Source of the DNA: Paenochrobactrum gallinarii
Lineage (GTDB): Bacteria; Pseudomonadota; Alphaproteobacteria; Rhizobiales; Rhizobiaceae
Reading direction: 5' to 3'
Length of the DNA: 64,000 nt
Assembly (NCBI RefSeq): GCF_014205685.1
Contig: NZ_JACIIU010000003.1
Location: 62,001 to 126,000 of the forward strand
Shown one piece after another: positions 55,453 through 64,000 of this stretch. Under the pieces are notes generated by a model. It was not told the DNA's origin and did not search any database. It saw only the letters and a program-made list of their open reading frames with translations. The position numbers were made by a program, and so were the translations under genes. The stretch's first letter is position 1; each line of letters opens with the position of its first letter.

Positions 55453-57363
55453 ATGCCCAAAACGCTGCGCCTCATTCTGGCAATCATCGTTATGATCAGT
55501 GCAGCTGCAATCGCAGCTTTGACCGCACTGCCCTATATCGTATCAAGCGATGCTATCCGTATTCGTGTGGCGCAGGAATTGAGCAGCTGGACGGGTTACA
55601 CTGTGGAATTACGCCAGGCGCCGCAGCTGAAGTTTTTCCCGACCTTACGGGCTTCTCTCAATGATGTGGTTTTGAGCGATTACAACGATGCCAGCACAAA
55701 AAAAGTCATGAGCGTCGAGCGTATTGATGTCGAATTATCGCCTTTTGATGCATTGCTCGGCCATATTTCTTTTTATGAAACGCAATTGGTGCGTCCTGTT
55801 TTTGATCTGGGCGAACCGGTGATTGACCCGCAGCAATTGCTGGAAGGACTGGCCAAATCAGACGGGCGTCTGGGCGTTGCCATTCGCGCCGCCAAAGACC
55901 TGATGACTGAGCAAAAAAGCGATGTGGAAACCCGCCAGCAGACGTCCCAGCCTTTTGGCCGGATTATCGTGCGCGACGGCACACTCACTTTCCGCAAATA
56001 TGGCTCGGATGTCGATGAGGTGGTCAATGGCATCAATGCCACACTTAACTGGCCGCGCACCACACAATCGGCGTCGCTGAAAGGCAATGCACGCTGGAAA
56101 GATGAAGTCACTGAATTTGACCTCTCCGCGCCCAATCCTTTGCAGCTTTTTGCCGGCGCAACCGCTGCCGTCACCGCCTCAATCACTTCCAAACCACTTG
56201 AGCTGAGCTTTAACGGCAAGGCCAACATCTCCAGCGATTATATGTTTGAAGGCGCCTTAAACGCCAAAACGCCCGATTTAAGCCGCACCATGTATTGGCT
56301 TGGCGCGCCTGCTGCACCGGGCTCTGCCCATGTCGGCGCGTTGACAGTTGCCAGCAACTTAAGCGCCACACGCTCGCTCATCCGCCTCAATGATCTGGTG
56401 CTGGATAATGAAAATAATCCTGCCAAGGGCGTAATTGAATTTGTGCCGCAAGCCCCGCGCCCTTCCATCAGTGGCACACTGGCTTTTCAGCATCTCAATT
56501 TTCGCGGGCTTATCAGCGCCTTTATTCCCCTGCCCGACAAGCGTGGCAATAATGCTTTTTATGATTTTGAGCGCGGCGAGAGCGACAAGCGCGATCTGAT
56601 CAACACTGATTTTATGCAATTGGCCGAAGTGGATCTGCGCCTTTCCGCCCAAACTGCCAGCGCAGGCCCCCTCAGCATGAATAATGTGGCCGCCGCAGTG
56701 CAGGTGCGCAACGGACGGGCGCTGTTTGATATTGGCGACGCCAAAGCCTTTAAAGGCAATGTCTCTGCCAGTGTGCAAATTCAGCGTGACCTGCAAGGCA
56801 CCAATGCTGAATTACGCTTTAACGGCAACGAGATCGACAGTACCGATTTTACCAAAGTGTTTGGTCTGAGCAGCGGCTTTATTTCTGCGCGTGGCAATAT
56901 TGCTCTCATTATGAAAGCGCCGCTGACAAAATGGTCAAAACTGCCAACCAATGCAGAAGGCGAAATCAGTCTCAATTTTGGCAATGGTAAATTGCAGGGT
57001 TTTGATATTGATAGTTTTATCAAAAATGCCAGTTCAGAGCGTTTTTTCGCGCTGGAACGCAAAGAAAATATTTCGCTGAATTTCAAACGACTGGATTTGC
57101 AAGCAGGACTTGCCGATGGTGTTGCTACTTTCAACACCGCCAAGCTTGAAACCGAAAGCGGAACGCTCTCGCTTGCAGGTATTGTGCCATTTCTTGATCG
57201 TTCACTCGCCCTTTCCGGCACACTCACTTTACCGGTCAAGGAAGCAGACAATACCGACACGCCTGAAACAGAAGAGGCGCCGGAAAAACCGGCGCCTGCC
57301 ATTCAGTTCTTTGTCGGCGGCTCATGGGATCGCCCTTTTATCTCGCCAATGAACAGACCTTAA
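55453..57363 (+). CDS. AsmA family protein
   Basis: A 636-residue AsmA-type protein. A membrane anchor covers about residues 5-27 (LRLILAIIVMISAAAIAALTALPYIV in part). The AsmA N-terminal domain follows (SSWTGYTVELRQAPQLKFFPTLRASLNDV in parts, residues 43-75). The AsmA C-terminal part is near 480-600 (GKLQGFDIDSFIKNAS, LKRLDLQAGLADGVATF-like). AsmA-like proteins act in outer-membrane lipid transfer and assembly. The tail is acidic and Pro-rich. It ends 10 bp from the convergent potI stop, with no strong terminator between. Confidence 0.88.
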   Translation: MPKTLRLILAIIVMISAAAIAALTALPYIVSSDAIRIRVAQELSSWTGYTVELRQAPQLKFFPTLRASLNDVVLSDYNDASTKKVMSVERIDVELSPFDALLGHISFYETQLVRPVFDLGEPVIDPQQLLEGLAKSDGRLGVAIRAAKDLMTEQKSDVETRQQTSQPFGRIIVRDGTLTFRKYGSDVDEVVNGINATLNWPRTTQSASLKGNARWKDEVTEFDLSAPNPLQLFAGATAAVTASITSKPLELSFNGKANISSDYMFEGALNAKTPDLSRTMYWLGAPAAPGSAHVGALTVASNLSATRSLIRLNDLVLDNENNPAKGVIEFVPQAPRPSISGTLAFQHLNFRGLISAFIPLPDKRGNNAFYDFERGESDKRDLINTDFMQLAEVDLRLSAQTASAGPLSMNNVAAAVQVRNGRALFDIGDAKAFKGNVSASVQIQRDLQGTNAELRFNGNEIDSTDFTKVFGLSSGFISARGNIALIMKAPLTKWSKLPTNAEGEISLNFGNGKLQGFDIDSFIKNASSERFFALERKENISLNFKRLDLQAGLADGVATFNTAKLETESGTLSLAGIVPFLDRSLALSGTLTLPVKEADNTDTPETEEAPEKPAPAIQFFVGGSWDRPFISPMNRP

Positions 57364-57373
57364 GAAAGTAGTC

Positions 57374-58195
57374 TCAGCCAGCCTGATACATAGCCTTCTC
57401 ATCACGCTGGCGCTGCACTTCCTGGCGTTTGTTAACCAGTGAAACAATGATCACGCCTGTGGTCACCAGTGCAATCAAAATTGTGCTGATTGCATTGATC
57501 TCCGGGGTGACACCAAAGCGCACCTGCGAATAAATCTTCATCGGCAAAGTGGTTGCACCCGGCCCCGAAGTGAAGCTGGAAATAACCAGATCATCCAGTG
57601 ACAAGGTAAATGCCAGAACCCAACCGGACAAAACCGCAGGCAAAATAAGCGGTAAGGTGATTTTCATAAATGTCACCACCGGTGTGGCACCCAAATCTTG
57701 CGCAGCCTCTTCCAGTGAGCGGTCAAAGCTGATGAGGCGTGACTGCACAACCACCGCCACAAAACACATGGAAAATGTGATATGCGCCAACAGCAATGTC
57801 CAAAAACCACGATCAAGATTGATCGACACAAAAAGCAGCAACAGCGACAGGCCGGTGATAACTTCCGGCATCACCAGCGGTGCATAAACCATGCCAGAAA
57901 ACAGCATCCGCCCGCGAAACCGCGTATAACGGGTGAGCGCCAATGCCGCTAATGTGCCAAGCACCGTTGCAATTGTTGCCGATAAAAGTCCGACACGGAT
58001 AGTGACCCATGCAGCATCGATCAACGCATGGTTATTAAAAAGTGTGACATACCACTTGGTGGAAAAGCCCGACCAGACTGTAACCAACCGGGACTCGTTA
58101 AACGAATAAACCACCAGAAGCACGATCGGGAAATAAAGAAATGCAAAGCCGAAAACGACCGAAGCAATATTAAAACGTGACCATTTCGTATTCAT
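57374..58195 (-). CDS. potI: Putrescine/spermidine ABC permease PotI
   Basis: A 273-residue permease with six membrane segments. The opening has FLYFPIVLLVVYSFNESRLVTVWSGFS in parts, and the EAA loop reads SLEEAAQDLGATPVVTFMKITLP near residues 157-179. It is the second permease of the polyamine importer and the last gene of potFGHI, 4 bp after potH. Polyamine specificity is inferred from the full gene set. Confidence 0.9.
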   Translation of the reverse strand: MNTKWSRFNIASVVFGFAFLYFPIVLLVVYSFNESRLVTVWSGFSTKWYVTLFNNHALIDAAWVTIRVGLLSATIATVLGTLAALALTRYTRFRGRMLFSGMVYAPLVMPEVITGLSLLLLFVSINLDRGFWTLLLAHITFSMCFVAVVVQSRLISFDRSLEEAAQDLGATPVVTFMKITLPLILPAVLSGWVLAFTLSLDDLVISSFTSGPGATTLPMKIYSQVRFGVTPEINAISTILIALVTTGVIIVSLVNKRQEVQRQRDEKAMYQAG

Positions 58196-58199
58196 AATG

Positions 58200-59108
58200 T
58201 CAGCCCTTTTCCTGCATTCGCGCTTGCATCTTCTGGAAGATCACAATCGGTACAATCAGTATGAGCAGCAAAACAACAGCCACTGCCGATGCAACCGGCC
58301 AGTCACGATTGGAGAAAAACTCACTCCAGATGGTTTTACCGATCATCAGCGTTTGTGATCCGCCCAAAAGATCAGGAATAACAAACTCGCCCATTGCCGG
58401 AATGAAAACCAGAAAACAACCAGCCGCCACGCCGGACAACGACAGCGGAAAAGTAATTTTCCAAAAGGCTGCCAATGGCGGACAGCCCAAATCCTGCGCC
58501 GCTTCAATCAGCGAGTGATCCATTTTTTCCAAGGCTGCATAAAGCGGCAATACCATGAATGGCAGGTAAGAATAGACAATACCGATATAAATCGCTGTAT
58601 CCGTGTTTAAAATGATCAAAGGCGTATCAATGATATTAGCCCAGATCAAAAACTGGTTGAGCAAGCCTTCCGGCTTCAAAATCGCAATCCACGCATAAAC
58701 GCGAATCAAAAAAGAAGTCCAGAACGGCAGAATCACCATCATCAGCAACATCGGGCGATGTTTCAACGGCGAACGTGCAATGCCATATGCCATCGGATAA
58801 CCGATCAGCAATGTCAGCGCGGTGGAAATCAGTGCGATTTTCAGACTGGAGAGATAGGCTTTGTAATAAAGTGCATCTTCCAGCAGCCAAAAATAATTAT
58901 CAAAAGAGAGCTGTTTTACCTTAGCCCAGATTTCAGCGAAACTATCAGTGAAATTAAAAGCAGGCGAATAGGCCGGAATGGCCATTGCCACCTGCGAGAG
59001 CGACATTTTAAAAACGATGAAAAACGGAATCAAAAACAGTACCAGCAGCCATAAATATGGCACTGCGATAACCAGTCGGCTGGTGAGACCTGTGATCAGT
59101 TTTTGCAT
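58200..59108 (-). CDS. potH: Putrescine/spermidine ABC permease PotH
   Basis: A 302-residue permease with six membrane segments. The EAA loop reads HSLIEAAQDLGCPPLAAFWKITFP near residues 198-221, followed by IPAMGEFVIPDLLGGSQTLMIG, a hallmark of PotB/PotH permeases. It lies 13 bp after potG and 4 bp before potI. Confidence 0.92.
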   Translation of the reverse strand: MQKLITGLTSRLVIAVPYLWLLVLFLIPFFIVFKMSLSQVAMAIPAYSPAFNFTDSFAEIWAKVKQLSFDNYFWLLEDALYYKAYLSSLKIALISTALTLLIGYPMAYGIARSPLKHRPMLLMMVILPFWTSFLIRVYAWIAILKPEGLLNQFLIWANIIDTPLIILNTDTAIYIGIVYSYLPFMVLPLYAALEKMDHSLIEAAQDLGCPPLAAFWKITFPLSLSGVAAGCFLVFIPAMGEFVIPDLLGGSQTLMIGKTIWSEFFSNRDWPVASAVAVVLLLILIVPIVIFQKMQARMQEKG

Positions 59109-59121
59109 GGGGTCAGCCTCC

Positions 59122-60279
59122 TCAGGCGGTCAGCACCAAACCGGCATCGGTGTCAAAGGACACCCAGACGCGATCATCAAAGGCAAACGGATCATCGGTT
59201 TTACGCACGGCATTCATGCTGGATGCCTTGATGGTAAAACCGTTATCAAGCCGCACATGGAAAACTGTCATATCGCCAAAATAAGCAATATCCCACAATT
59301 CACCTTCAACCGCATTGATGGAGCCATCCAGCGGCTTTTCACGCTCGATGCGCGTTTTTTCAGGGCGTACCGCATACCAGACCTTTTGCCCCGCGCTCAA
59401 GTTTTCGCGCGTTTCAGTTGAGATTGTCAGCCCCAGTTTTTCAGCATGGATTTCCGCCATGCCATTGGCAGACTTGACCACTTCACCTTCAATCAGGTTC
59501 ACATTACCGATAAAGTCGGCAATGAATTTCGACTTCGGTGCCTCATAAACCTCTGCCGGTGTTGCCACCTGCATGATCTGGCCGGCATCCATAATCGCAA
59601 TACGGTCAGCCATCGTCATGGCTTCTTCCTGATCATGAGTGACGATGATAAAGGTGAGCCCGAGCTTATATTGCAAATCCATCAGTTCAAACTGGGTCTG
59701 CTCGCGCAGTTTTTTATCCAATGCGCCCAATGGTTCATCCAAGAGCAGCACTTTCGGGCGCTTGGCCACAGCACGCGCCAAAGCCACACGCTGACGCTGG
59801 CCACCCGACAGCTGATGCGGTTTGCGCTTGGCAAACTTTTCCAGCTTCACCAGTTTTAGCATTTCGGCCACGCGATCATCAATTTCGGATTTCGCCATCC
59901 CGTCTTGTTTCAGGCCAAAAGCAATATTGGCCTCAACGCTCATATGCGGAAACAAAGCATAGGACTGAAACATCATATTGACGGGACGCTTATAAGGAGG
60001 AATACCGGTCAGATCCTGACCATCCAGCTTAATACGGCCGGAAGTCGGCTCTTCAAAACCAGCCAGCATCCGCAGCAAAGTTGATTTACCCGAACCGGAA
60101 GCGCCCAGAAGAGCAAAAAACTCACGGTGAAAAATATTCAGCGACAGATCATCCACCACCGTGGTATCTGCGAATTTCTTCGTCACATTTTCAAACGAAA
60201 TAAACGGCTTTGCTGCAGGATCACTCCAAGGCGCAAATTTACGGCGAAAACTGCCAAAAGATTCCATATTCTTCACCAT
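59122..60279 (-). CDS. potG: Putrescine/spermidine ABC ATPase PotG
   Basis: A 385-residue ATPase. Walker A GASGSGKST lies near residues 58-66, signature LSGGQRQR near 157-164, Walker B VLLLDEPLGALD near 178-189, and a C-terminal TOBE domain from about 300. It drives polyamine uptake. Two in-frame ATGs (residues 1 and 5) are possible starts. The potF-potG gap of 167 bp holds a terminator, so potG may also have its own promoter or depend on read-through. Confidence 0.92.
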   Translation of the reverse strand: MVKNMESFGSFRRKFAPWSDPAAKPFISFENVTKKFADTTVVDDLSLNIFHREFFALLGASGSGKSTLLRMLAGFEEPTSGRIKLDGQDLTGIPPYKRPVNMMFQSYALFPHMSVEANIAFGLKQDGMAKSEIDDRVAEMLKLVKLEKFAKRKPHQLSGGQRQRVALARAVAKRPKVLLLDEPLGALDKKLREQTQFELMDLQYKLGLTFIIVTHDQEEAMTMADRIAIMDAGQIMQVATPAEVYEAPKSKFIADFIGNVNLIEGEVVKSANGMAEIHAEKLGLTISTETRENLSAGQKVWYAVRPEKTRIEREKPLDGSINAVEGELWDIAYFGDMTVFHVRLDNGFTIKASSMNAVRKTDDPFAFDDRVWVSFDTDAGLVLTA

Positions 60280-60401
60280 ATATCCGGTTCAACGGTCTTT
60301 TAAATTTGATACTGCCACCGGCCTGTCCAATGGCTGCAATCATCCGTTAAAGTGCTGATATTTAAAATAAATGTGACAGTTTCTAACTGGACACAGGATT
60401 T

Positions 60402-60430
60402 AAAAAACCGCCCCGTTTTTAACGGGGCGA
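60402..60430 (-). terminator. Terminator/attenuator between potF and potG
   Basis: On the minus strand the stem CGCCCCGTT / AACGGGGCG, joined by a short A-rich loop, is followed by GTTTTTT. It lies just after the potF stop and should reduce transcription into potGHI. Confidence 0.85.
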
Positions 60431-60446
60431 TTTCTGTTTGAATTTG

Positions 60447-61550
60447 TTACTGGCCGGTGACGATTTTTGTCCAGGCGCGTGTCACAAAACGCTGCGTTTT
60501 TGCGTCATATGGCGTTGGCACAAACAGCTTTTTCATCACATCTTCATTTGGGTAAACTTCCGGATCCTCCAAAAGTTCCTTATCCAGAAATTCCTGTGAT
60601 GCCTTGTTACCATTGGCATAGAAAACATAATCCGATGCTTTGGCGATAACTTCCGGACGCATCATGTAATCCATGAACGCAAAAGCTTCATCGACATGCT
60701 TGGCATCGGCCGGAATTGCCATCTGGTCAAACCAGATCAAGGCACCTTCTTTAGGGATCGAATAGCCGATTTCAACGCCCTGACCTGCTTCTTCTGCACG
60801 GTCACGCGCCTGGAACACGTCACCGGAATAGCCGACAGCCATGCAGATATCGCCATTGGCGAGCGCATTGATATATTCAGACGAATGGAATTTGCGGATA
60901 TTCGGGCGGATGCTCAAATAGAGATCCTGCGCCTTTTCCAGATCTGCCTGATTAGGTGAATTTGGATCAAGACCCAGATAGTTCAGCGCCGGACGCAGCA
61001 TTTCACTGGCGGAATCCAGCAAATAAATACCGCAATCTTTGAACTTCGCCGATTTTTCCGGATCAAACAGCACGTCCCACGAGTCGATCGTATCGGTGCC
61101 TAAAATCTCTTTGACTTTGGCCTTATTATAGCCAATGCCGGTGGTGCCCCACATATAGTTGACCGAATATTCATTGCCCGGATCGTAAACCGATGCGCGC
61201 TCCGAAATATCGTCCCACATATTCTTCAGGTTAGGCAGTTTTTCCTTGTCCAGTTTCAGGAAAACACCGGCTGGAATCTGCCGCCCCAAAAACTCACCTG
61301 ACGGCACAACCAGATCATAACCGCTACCACCGGCCAGCAGTTTGGTTTCCAGAATTTCATTGGAATCGTAAACGTCGTAAACGACTTTGATACCCGTTTC
61401 CTTGGTGAAATCTCTCAGGATTGAATCGTCAATATAATCCGACCAATTGTAGATATTGACGACTTTTTCCTGCGCCATTGCCGGCAGAGCAGCTGCCATT
61501 ACAAGCCCGGATAACGCACCAACTGTCAGAAGAAAAGGCTTCAGTCTCAT
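60447..61550 (-). CDS. potF: Putrescine-binding periplasmic protein PotF
   Basis: A 367-residue periplasmic binding protein. The signal peptide covers about residues 1-26 (ending LPAMA). The mature part contains VNIYNWSDYIDDSILRDFTKETG and LLAGGSGYDLVVPSGEFLGRQ, typical of PotD/PotF. I chose ATG 61550, which has GGAG 6 bp upstream; the open frame runs 88 codons further but without a signal-like start. First gene of potFGHI. Confidence 0.93.
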   Translation of the reverse strand: MRLKPFLLTVGALSGLVMAAALPAMAQEKVVNIYNWSDYIDDSILRDFTKETGIKVVYDVYDSNEILETKLLAGGSGYDLVVPSGEFLGRQIPAGVFLKLDKEKLPNLKNMWDDISERASVYDPGNEYSVNYMWGTTGIGYNKAKVKEILGTDTIDSWDVLFDPEKSAKFKDCGIYLLDSASEMLRPALNYLGLDPNSPNQADLEKAQDLYLSIRPNIRKFHSSEYINALANGDICMAVGYSGDVFQARDRAEEAGQGVEIGYSIPKEGALIWFDQMAIPADAKHVDEAFAFMDYMMRPEVIAKASDYVFYANGNKASQEFLDKELLEDPEVYPNEDVMKKLFVPTPYDAKTQRFVTRAWTKIVTGQ

Positions 61551-61773
61551 AAGGCACTCCAGTCTGCATATTGTTAAATTATGCAGGTTAAAGACAACGA
61601 GATTATTTCTCTCGCCTACCTTTTTAGATAACTTAACTTTCGTCAACAGGAAGCTTTCGCACAAAGGGCAAAATCCATCCTTTCCGCGTAAGAAATTGGG
61701 GACAGTAAAGCAAAATAATCCGCAGAACGATATTTTTGCTCCACGAATACCCAAAACAGCCTTGCCCGCCCCC

Positions 61774-63189
61774 TTATTGGAAGTCGAAAGCCGATAATCC
61801 CGACACAGATTCATCCAATGCCAGAGGCCTTGTCAAAGGTGGTTCAGCACGCGCAACGCAGCCCTGCCGCTCGCATAAACGACAAGCTTTTCCAACCTGT
61901 AAAACTGTGTCCGACGGCACCGCACGGCGATAAATCACCCCCTCGCCCTCAGGCATTGAAATACCAAGCAAAACTGCGGTGCGGCGCGGCCTTTCATCAA
62001 AGCCCGCCTGCATGCCTTCAACCGTGCGGCAGATGGTAAGATAGCGGCTTTGATCAGGCATTTCTGCCATCTCTGTCAGCACCTGACCAGAATTGGCAAA
62101 ACTGGCATAAAGTGACAGCTTCGGGCACTGTCCGCCAAAACCGGAATGGGGAAAACCTTGCGCACCGATCCGCCTGAAAATATTGCCCGCATGGTCAATT
62201 TCCATCAGGAAAAACGGCAGGGCCGATGCGCCTGTTTTTTGCAAATTAACCAGCCGGTTAGCAGCTTGCTGAAACGACACTTTAAAACGCGCAGCCAGTA
62301 CATCAATATCATAGTGAACACGCTGGGCAGTCTCACGGAAATTGCGATAAGGCATCATCAGCGCGCGCGCCGCATAGCGGGCAAGTTCCTGCATCATAAT
62401 GCGCCGCGCTTCACGCGAGGATAGTTTTAAAGCTTCCGCTTCCGCAGTGATTGCCACCTGCATGCGCAACATCACCGCCTCGCAGGCAATCTCCTGCAAC
62501 TGGTCCGTTAGCGGCAGACGCTCAGAAATAAACAAACGCTGCGAATGGCGATCATAATGGCGACGCCAATCCGGCATGGTTGCAACCGGTAACGTGCGCA
62601 CCGTAATACCGTGCTCCGTCCGCAGCCAGTTTTTTAAACTAGTTTGCAGATCGTCACCCGCATTCAATAATTTTAAAAAGGCATCCGCCTCTTCTTCCAG
62701 CGAAGCATAATAATAAGGGTGACGCGCCAGCACATCCTGCACTTCATCAAATGGCAGGCGTGTTGCGGTCAGGGATGTGGGGCGGCCATCTTTTGCCAGC
62801 ATATCCGACAAGTCCGATAAGCGCTGGCGCTGTTCTTTATAAGCGCGGTAAAGTTTGATCACCCCAAGCGCTGCATTGGGGGCAGCCTCGCCAATTTCAA
62901 TCAGCTCCTGATCACCGGGCAATTCACCGCTCAGCAAAGGATCAGAGAACACTTCTTTCAAGGCAGAAACCGTACTGCCGCTTTCACCCTGCAACTGGTT
63001 GATATCAAGCTGATAGACAGATGTTAATTTGAGTAAAAGCTGCACGGTCAAAGGCCGCTGATTACGCTCAATCAGATTGAGATATGACGGCGAAATGCCA
63101 AGCGCTTCCGCCATTGCGGTTTGCGTCAGTTCACGCTCGTTGCGGATGCGGCGGATACGTGGTCCGGCAAAAATCTTACGCTCGCTCAT
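61774..63189 (-). CDS. ScfR/RamB-type short-chain acyl-CoA regulator (XRE family)
   Basis: A 471-residue regulator. An XRE-type helix-turn-helix lies at about residues 9-62 ([31 protein letters not shown] in parts). An IrrE/DUF955-like domain is near 150-300 and a C-terminal DUF2083-like domain follows, with several Cys near the end ([17 protein letters not shown]). RamB and ScfR-type proteins regulate isocitrate lyase and acetate or propionate genes. Here it is divergent from aceA, which supports the same role. ATG 63189 has GGGGGAG just upstream, better than the start 24 bp further 5'. Confidence 0.85.
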   Translation of the reverse strand: MSERKIFAGPRIRRIRNERELTQTAMAEALGISPSYLNLIERNQRPLTVQLLLKLTSVYQLDINQLQGESGSTVSALKEVFSDPLLSGELPGDQELIEIGEAAPNAALGVIKLYRAYKEQRQRLSDLSDMLAKDGRPTSLTATRLPFDEVQDVLARHPYYYASLEEEADAFLKLLNAGDDLQTSLKNWLRTEHGITVRTLPVATMPDWRRHYDRHSQRLFISERLPLTDQLQEIACEAVMLRMQVAITAEAEALKLSSREARRIMMQELARYAARALMMPYRNFRETAQRVHYDIDVLAARFKVSFQQAANRLVNLQKTGASALPFFLMEIDHAGNIFRRIGAQGFPHSGFGGQCPKLSLYASFANSGQVLTEMAEMPDQSRYLTICRTVEGMQAGFDERPRRTAVLLGISMPEGEGVIYRRAVPSDTVLQVGKACRLCERQGCVARAEPPLTRPLALDESVSGLSAFDFQ

Positions 63190-63224
63190 CAACTCCCCCT
63201 TTGAGTTACGCACGAGATTGACAT

Positions 63225-63410
63225 GTTTTTACAAGATTGTGAAACGAAAAACTTATGACAGTTTTTACAAATTTACAGCGCTACCTAGTCAAAACCTTGA
63301 CAGAGTTACTTCAATTATCTGGCTGAAATCATCATTTTTCTGGCTGCTCAGAGCGGCAATCTGTAAAAAAAGTAACAGACAGCCAAACAATTTTGTTTTG
63401 GCCTTACAAA
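63225..63410. promoter_or_regulatory. Repeated TTTTTACAA motifs between the ScfR-like gene and aceA
   Basis: GTTTTTACAA occurs at 63225-63234 and again at 63261-63270, 36 bp apart. A reverse-oriented variant CTGTAAAAAA is at 63361-63370, and CCTTACAAAA is near 63402-63411. They may be operators for the divergent regulator. Assignment is by repetition and position only. Confidence 0.45.
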
Positions 63411-63436
63411 AGTTCATTCATGTGAGGAGACCAGAA

Positions 63437-64000
63437 ATGACTGATTTTTACAACCTGATCCCATCCGCTCCAAAGGGTCGTTTTGACGGCATCAAACGCG
63501 CGCATAGCGCCGAAGACGTCAAGCGCCTGCGCGGTTCTGTAGAAATCAAATATTCGCTGGCAGAAAACGGTGCCAACCGTCTTTGGAAACTCATCCACGA
63601 AGAAAACTTTGTTAACGCACTGGGCGCACTTTCCGGCAATCAGGCCATGCAGATGGTTCGTGCAGGCTTGCAGGCCATTTACCTCTCCGGCTGGCAGGTT
63701 GCCGCCGATGCCAATACGGCTTCTGCCATGTATCCGGATCAGTCACTTTATCCGGCCAATGCGGCACCGGAACTGGCCAAGCGCATCAACAAAACCTTGC
63801 AGCGCGCCGACCAGATTGAAACTGCAGAAGGCAAAGGCCTTTCTGTTGACACATGGTTTGCACCGATTGTTGCCGATGCAGAAGCCGGTTTTGGCGGCCC
63901 GCTCAATGCGTTTGAAATCATGAAAGCCTTTATTGAGGCAGGCGCTGCCGGTGTGCACTTTGAAGACCAGCTGGCATCGGAGAAAAAATGCGGCCATTTG
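63437..64000 (+). CDS. aceA: Isocitrate lyase, 5' part (runs off the window)
   Basis: The first 188 codons of isocitrate lyase, cut by the window edge. It cleaves isocitrate to glyoxylate and succinate in the glyoxylate shunt. The protein begins [20 protein letters not shown]. Substrate and metal-site segments are [11 protein letters not shown] near residues 82-92 and the start of the active-site loop KKCGHL, with catalytic Cys185, just before the edge. GTGAGGAGACC gives a good ribosome binding site. It is divergent from the ScfR-like regulator. Confidence 0.95.
   Translation, partial: MTDFYNLIPSAPKGRFDGIKRAHSAEDVKRLRGSVEIKYSLAENGANRLWKLIHEENFVNALGALSGNQAMQMVRAGLQAIYLSGWQVAADANTASAMYPDQSLYPANAAPELAKRINKTLQRADQIETAEGKGLSVDTWFAPIVADAEAGFGGPLNAFEIMKAFIEAGAAGVHFEDQLASEKKCGHL

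Noticed and set aside
60447-61814. potF reading frame extended to 61814
   Set aside because: The signal peptide and GGAG site at 61550 mark the start; the extension is intergenic sequence.

Overview
The window looks like chromosomal DNA of an alphaproteobacterium of the Hyphomicrobiales (Rhizobiales), most likely a Brucellaceae relative of the Ochrobactrum/Pseudochrobactrum kind. The reasons are a two-protein HisG/HisZ ATP phosphoribosyltransferase, a PdhS-type polar kinase, an LsrB/VtlR regulator next to gshA, a ScfR/RamB-type regulator divergent from isocitrate lyase, PcaQ and PcaR regulation of the beta-ketoadipate pathway, and a tRNA-His with G1:U72 and A73 in place of G-1:C73. Base composition looks close to 50% GC by eye, lower than Brucella. 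The genus is an inference. I found no insertion sequence, prophage, CRISPR array or integrase.

Layout. 1-6600: DoxX protein, GluP-type sugar transporter, then hisS-hisZ-hisG and tag on the minus strand, and a small exported peptide. 6600-12850: glycolate oxidase operon glcDEF (minus) with a LysR and a FadR/GntR regulator on the plus strand, then a second 46-residue exported or membrane peptide. 13200-19200: rsmE, gshA, lsrB/vtlR, xseA and an L,D-transpeptidase. 19200-22400: HdeD-like membrane protein, MFS transporter and pseudoazurin, all minus.

22650-34160 is the least explained region. A minus-strand operon (ROK regulator, 803-residue PIG-L deacetylase, EamA transporter) diverges from a plus-strand operon (CUT1 sugar ABC transporter, argininosuccinate-lyase-like protein, PfkB kinase). 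Together they suggest an undescribed route that imports an N-acylated sugar conjugate of a C4 dicarboxylic acid, deacylates it, releases fumarate with the lyase and phosphorylates the sugar. The kinase 3' end is followed by a 41-bp tandem array whose units repeat the kinase tail with mostly synonymous changes.

34280-51230 is an aromatic-acid island. It carries pcaQ divergent from pcaDCHGB, a PcaQ-box-controlled branched-chain-type ABC transporter (probably protocatechuate uptake), an MFS transporter, pcaIJF divergent from pcaR with a PcaR operator between them, and pobR with pobA. It can take 4-hydroxybenzoate through protocatechuate to succinyl-CoA and acetyl-CoA.

51240-64000: a small charged protein, tRNA-His, PdhS-like kinase, AsmA protein, putrescine transporter potFGHI (minus), and the ScfR-like regulator divergent from aceA, which runs off the right edge.
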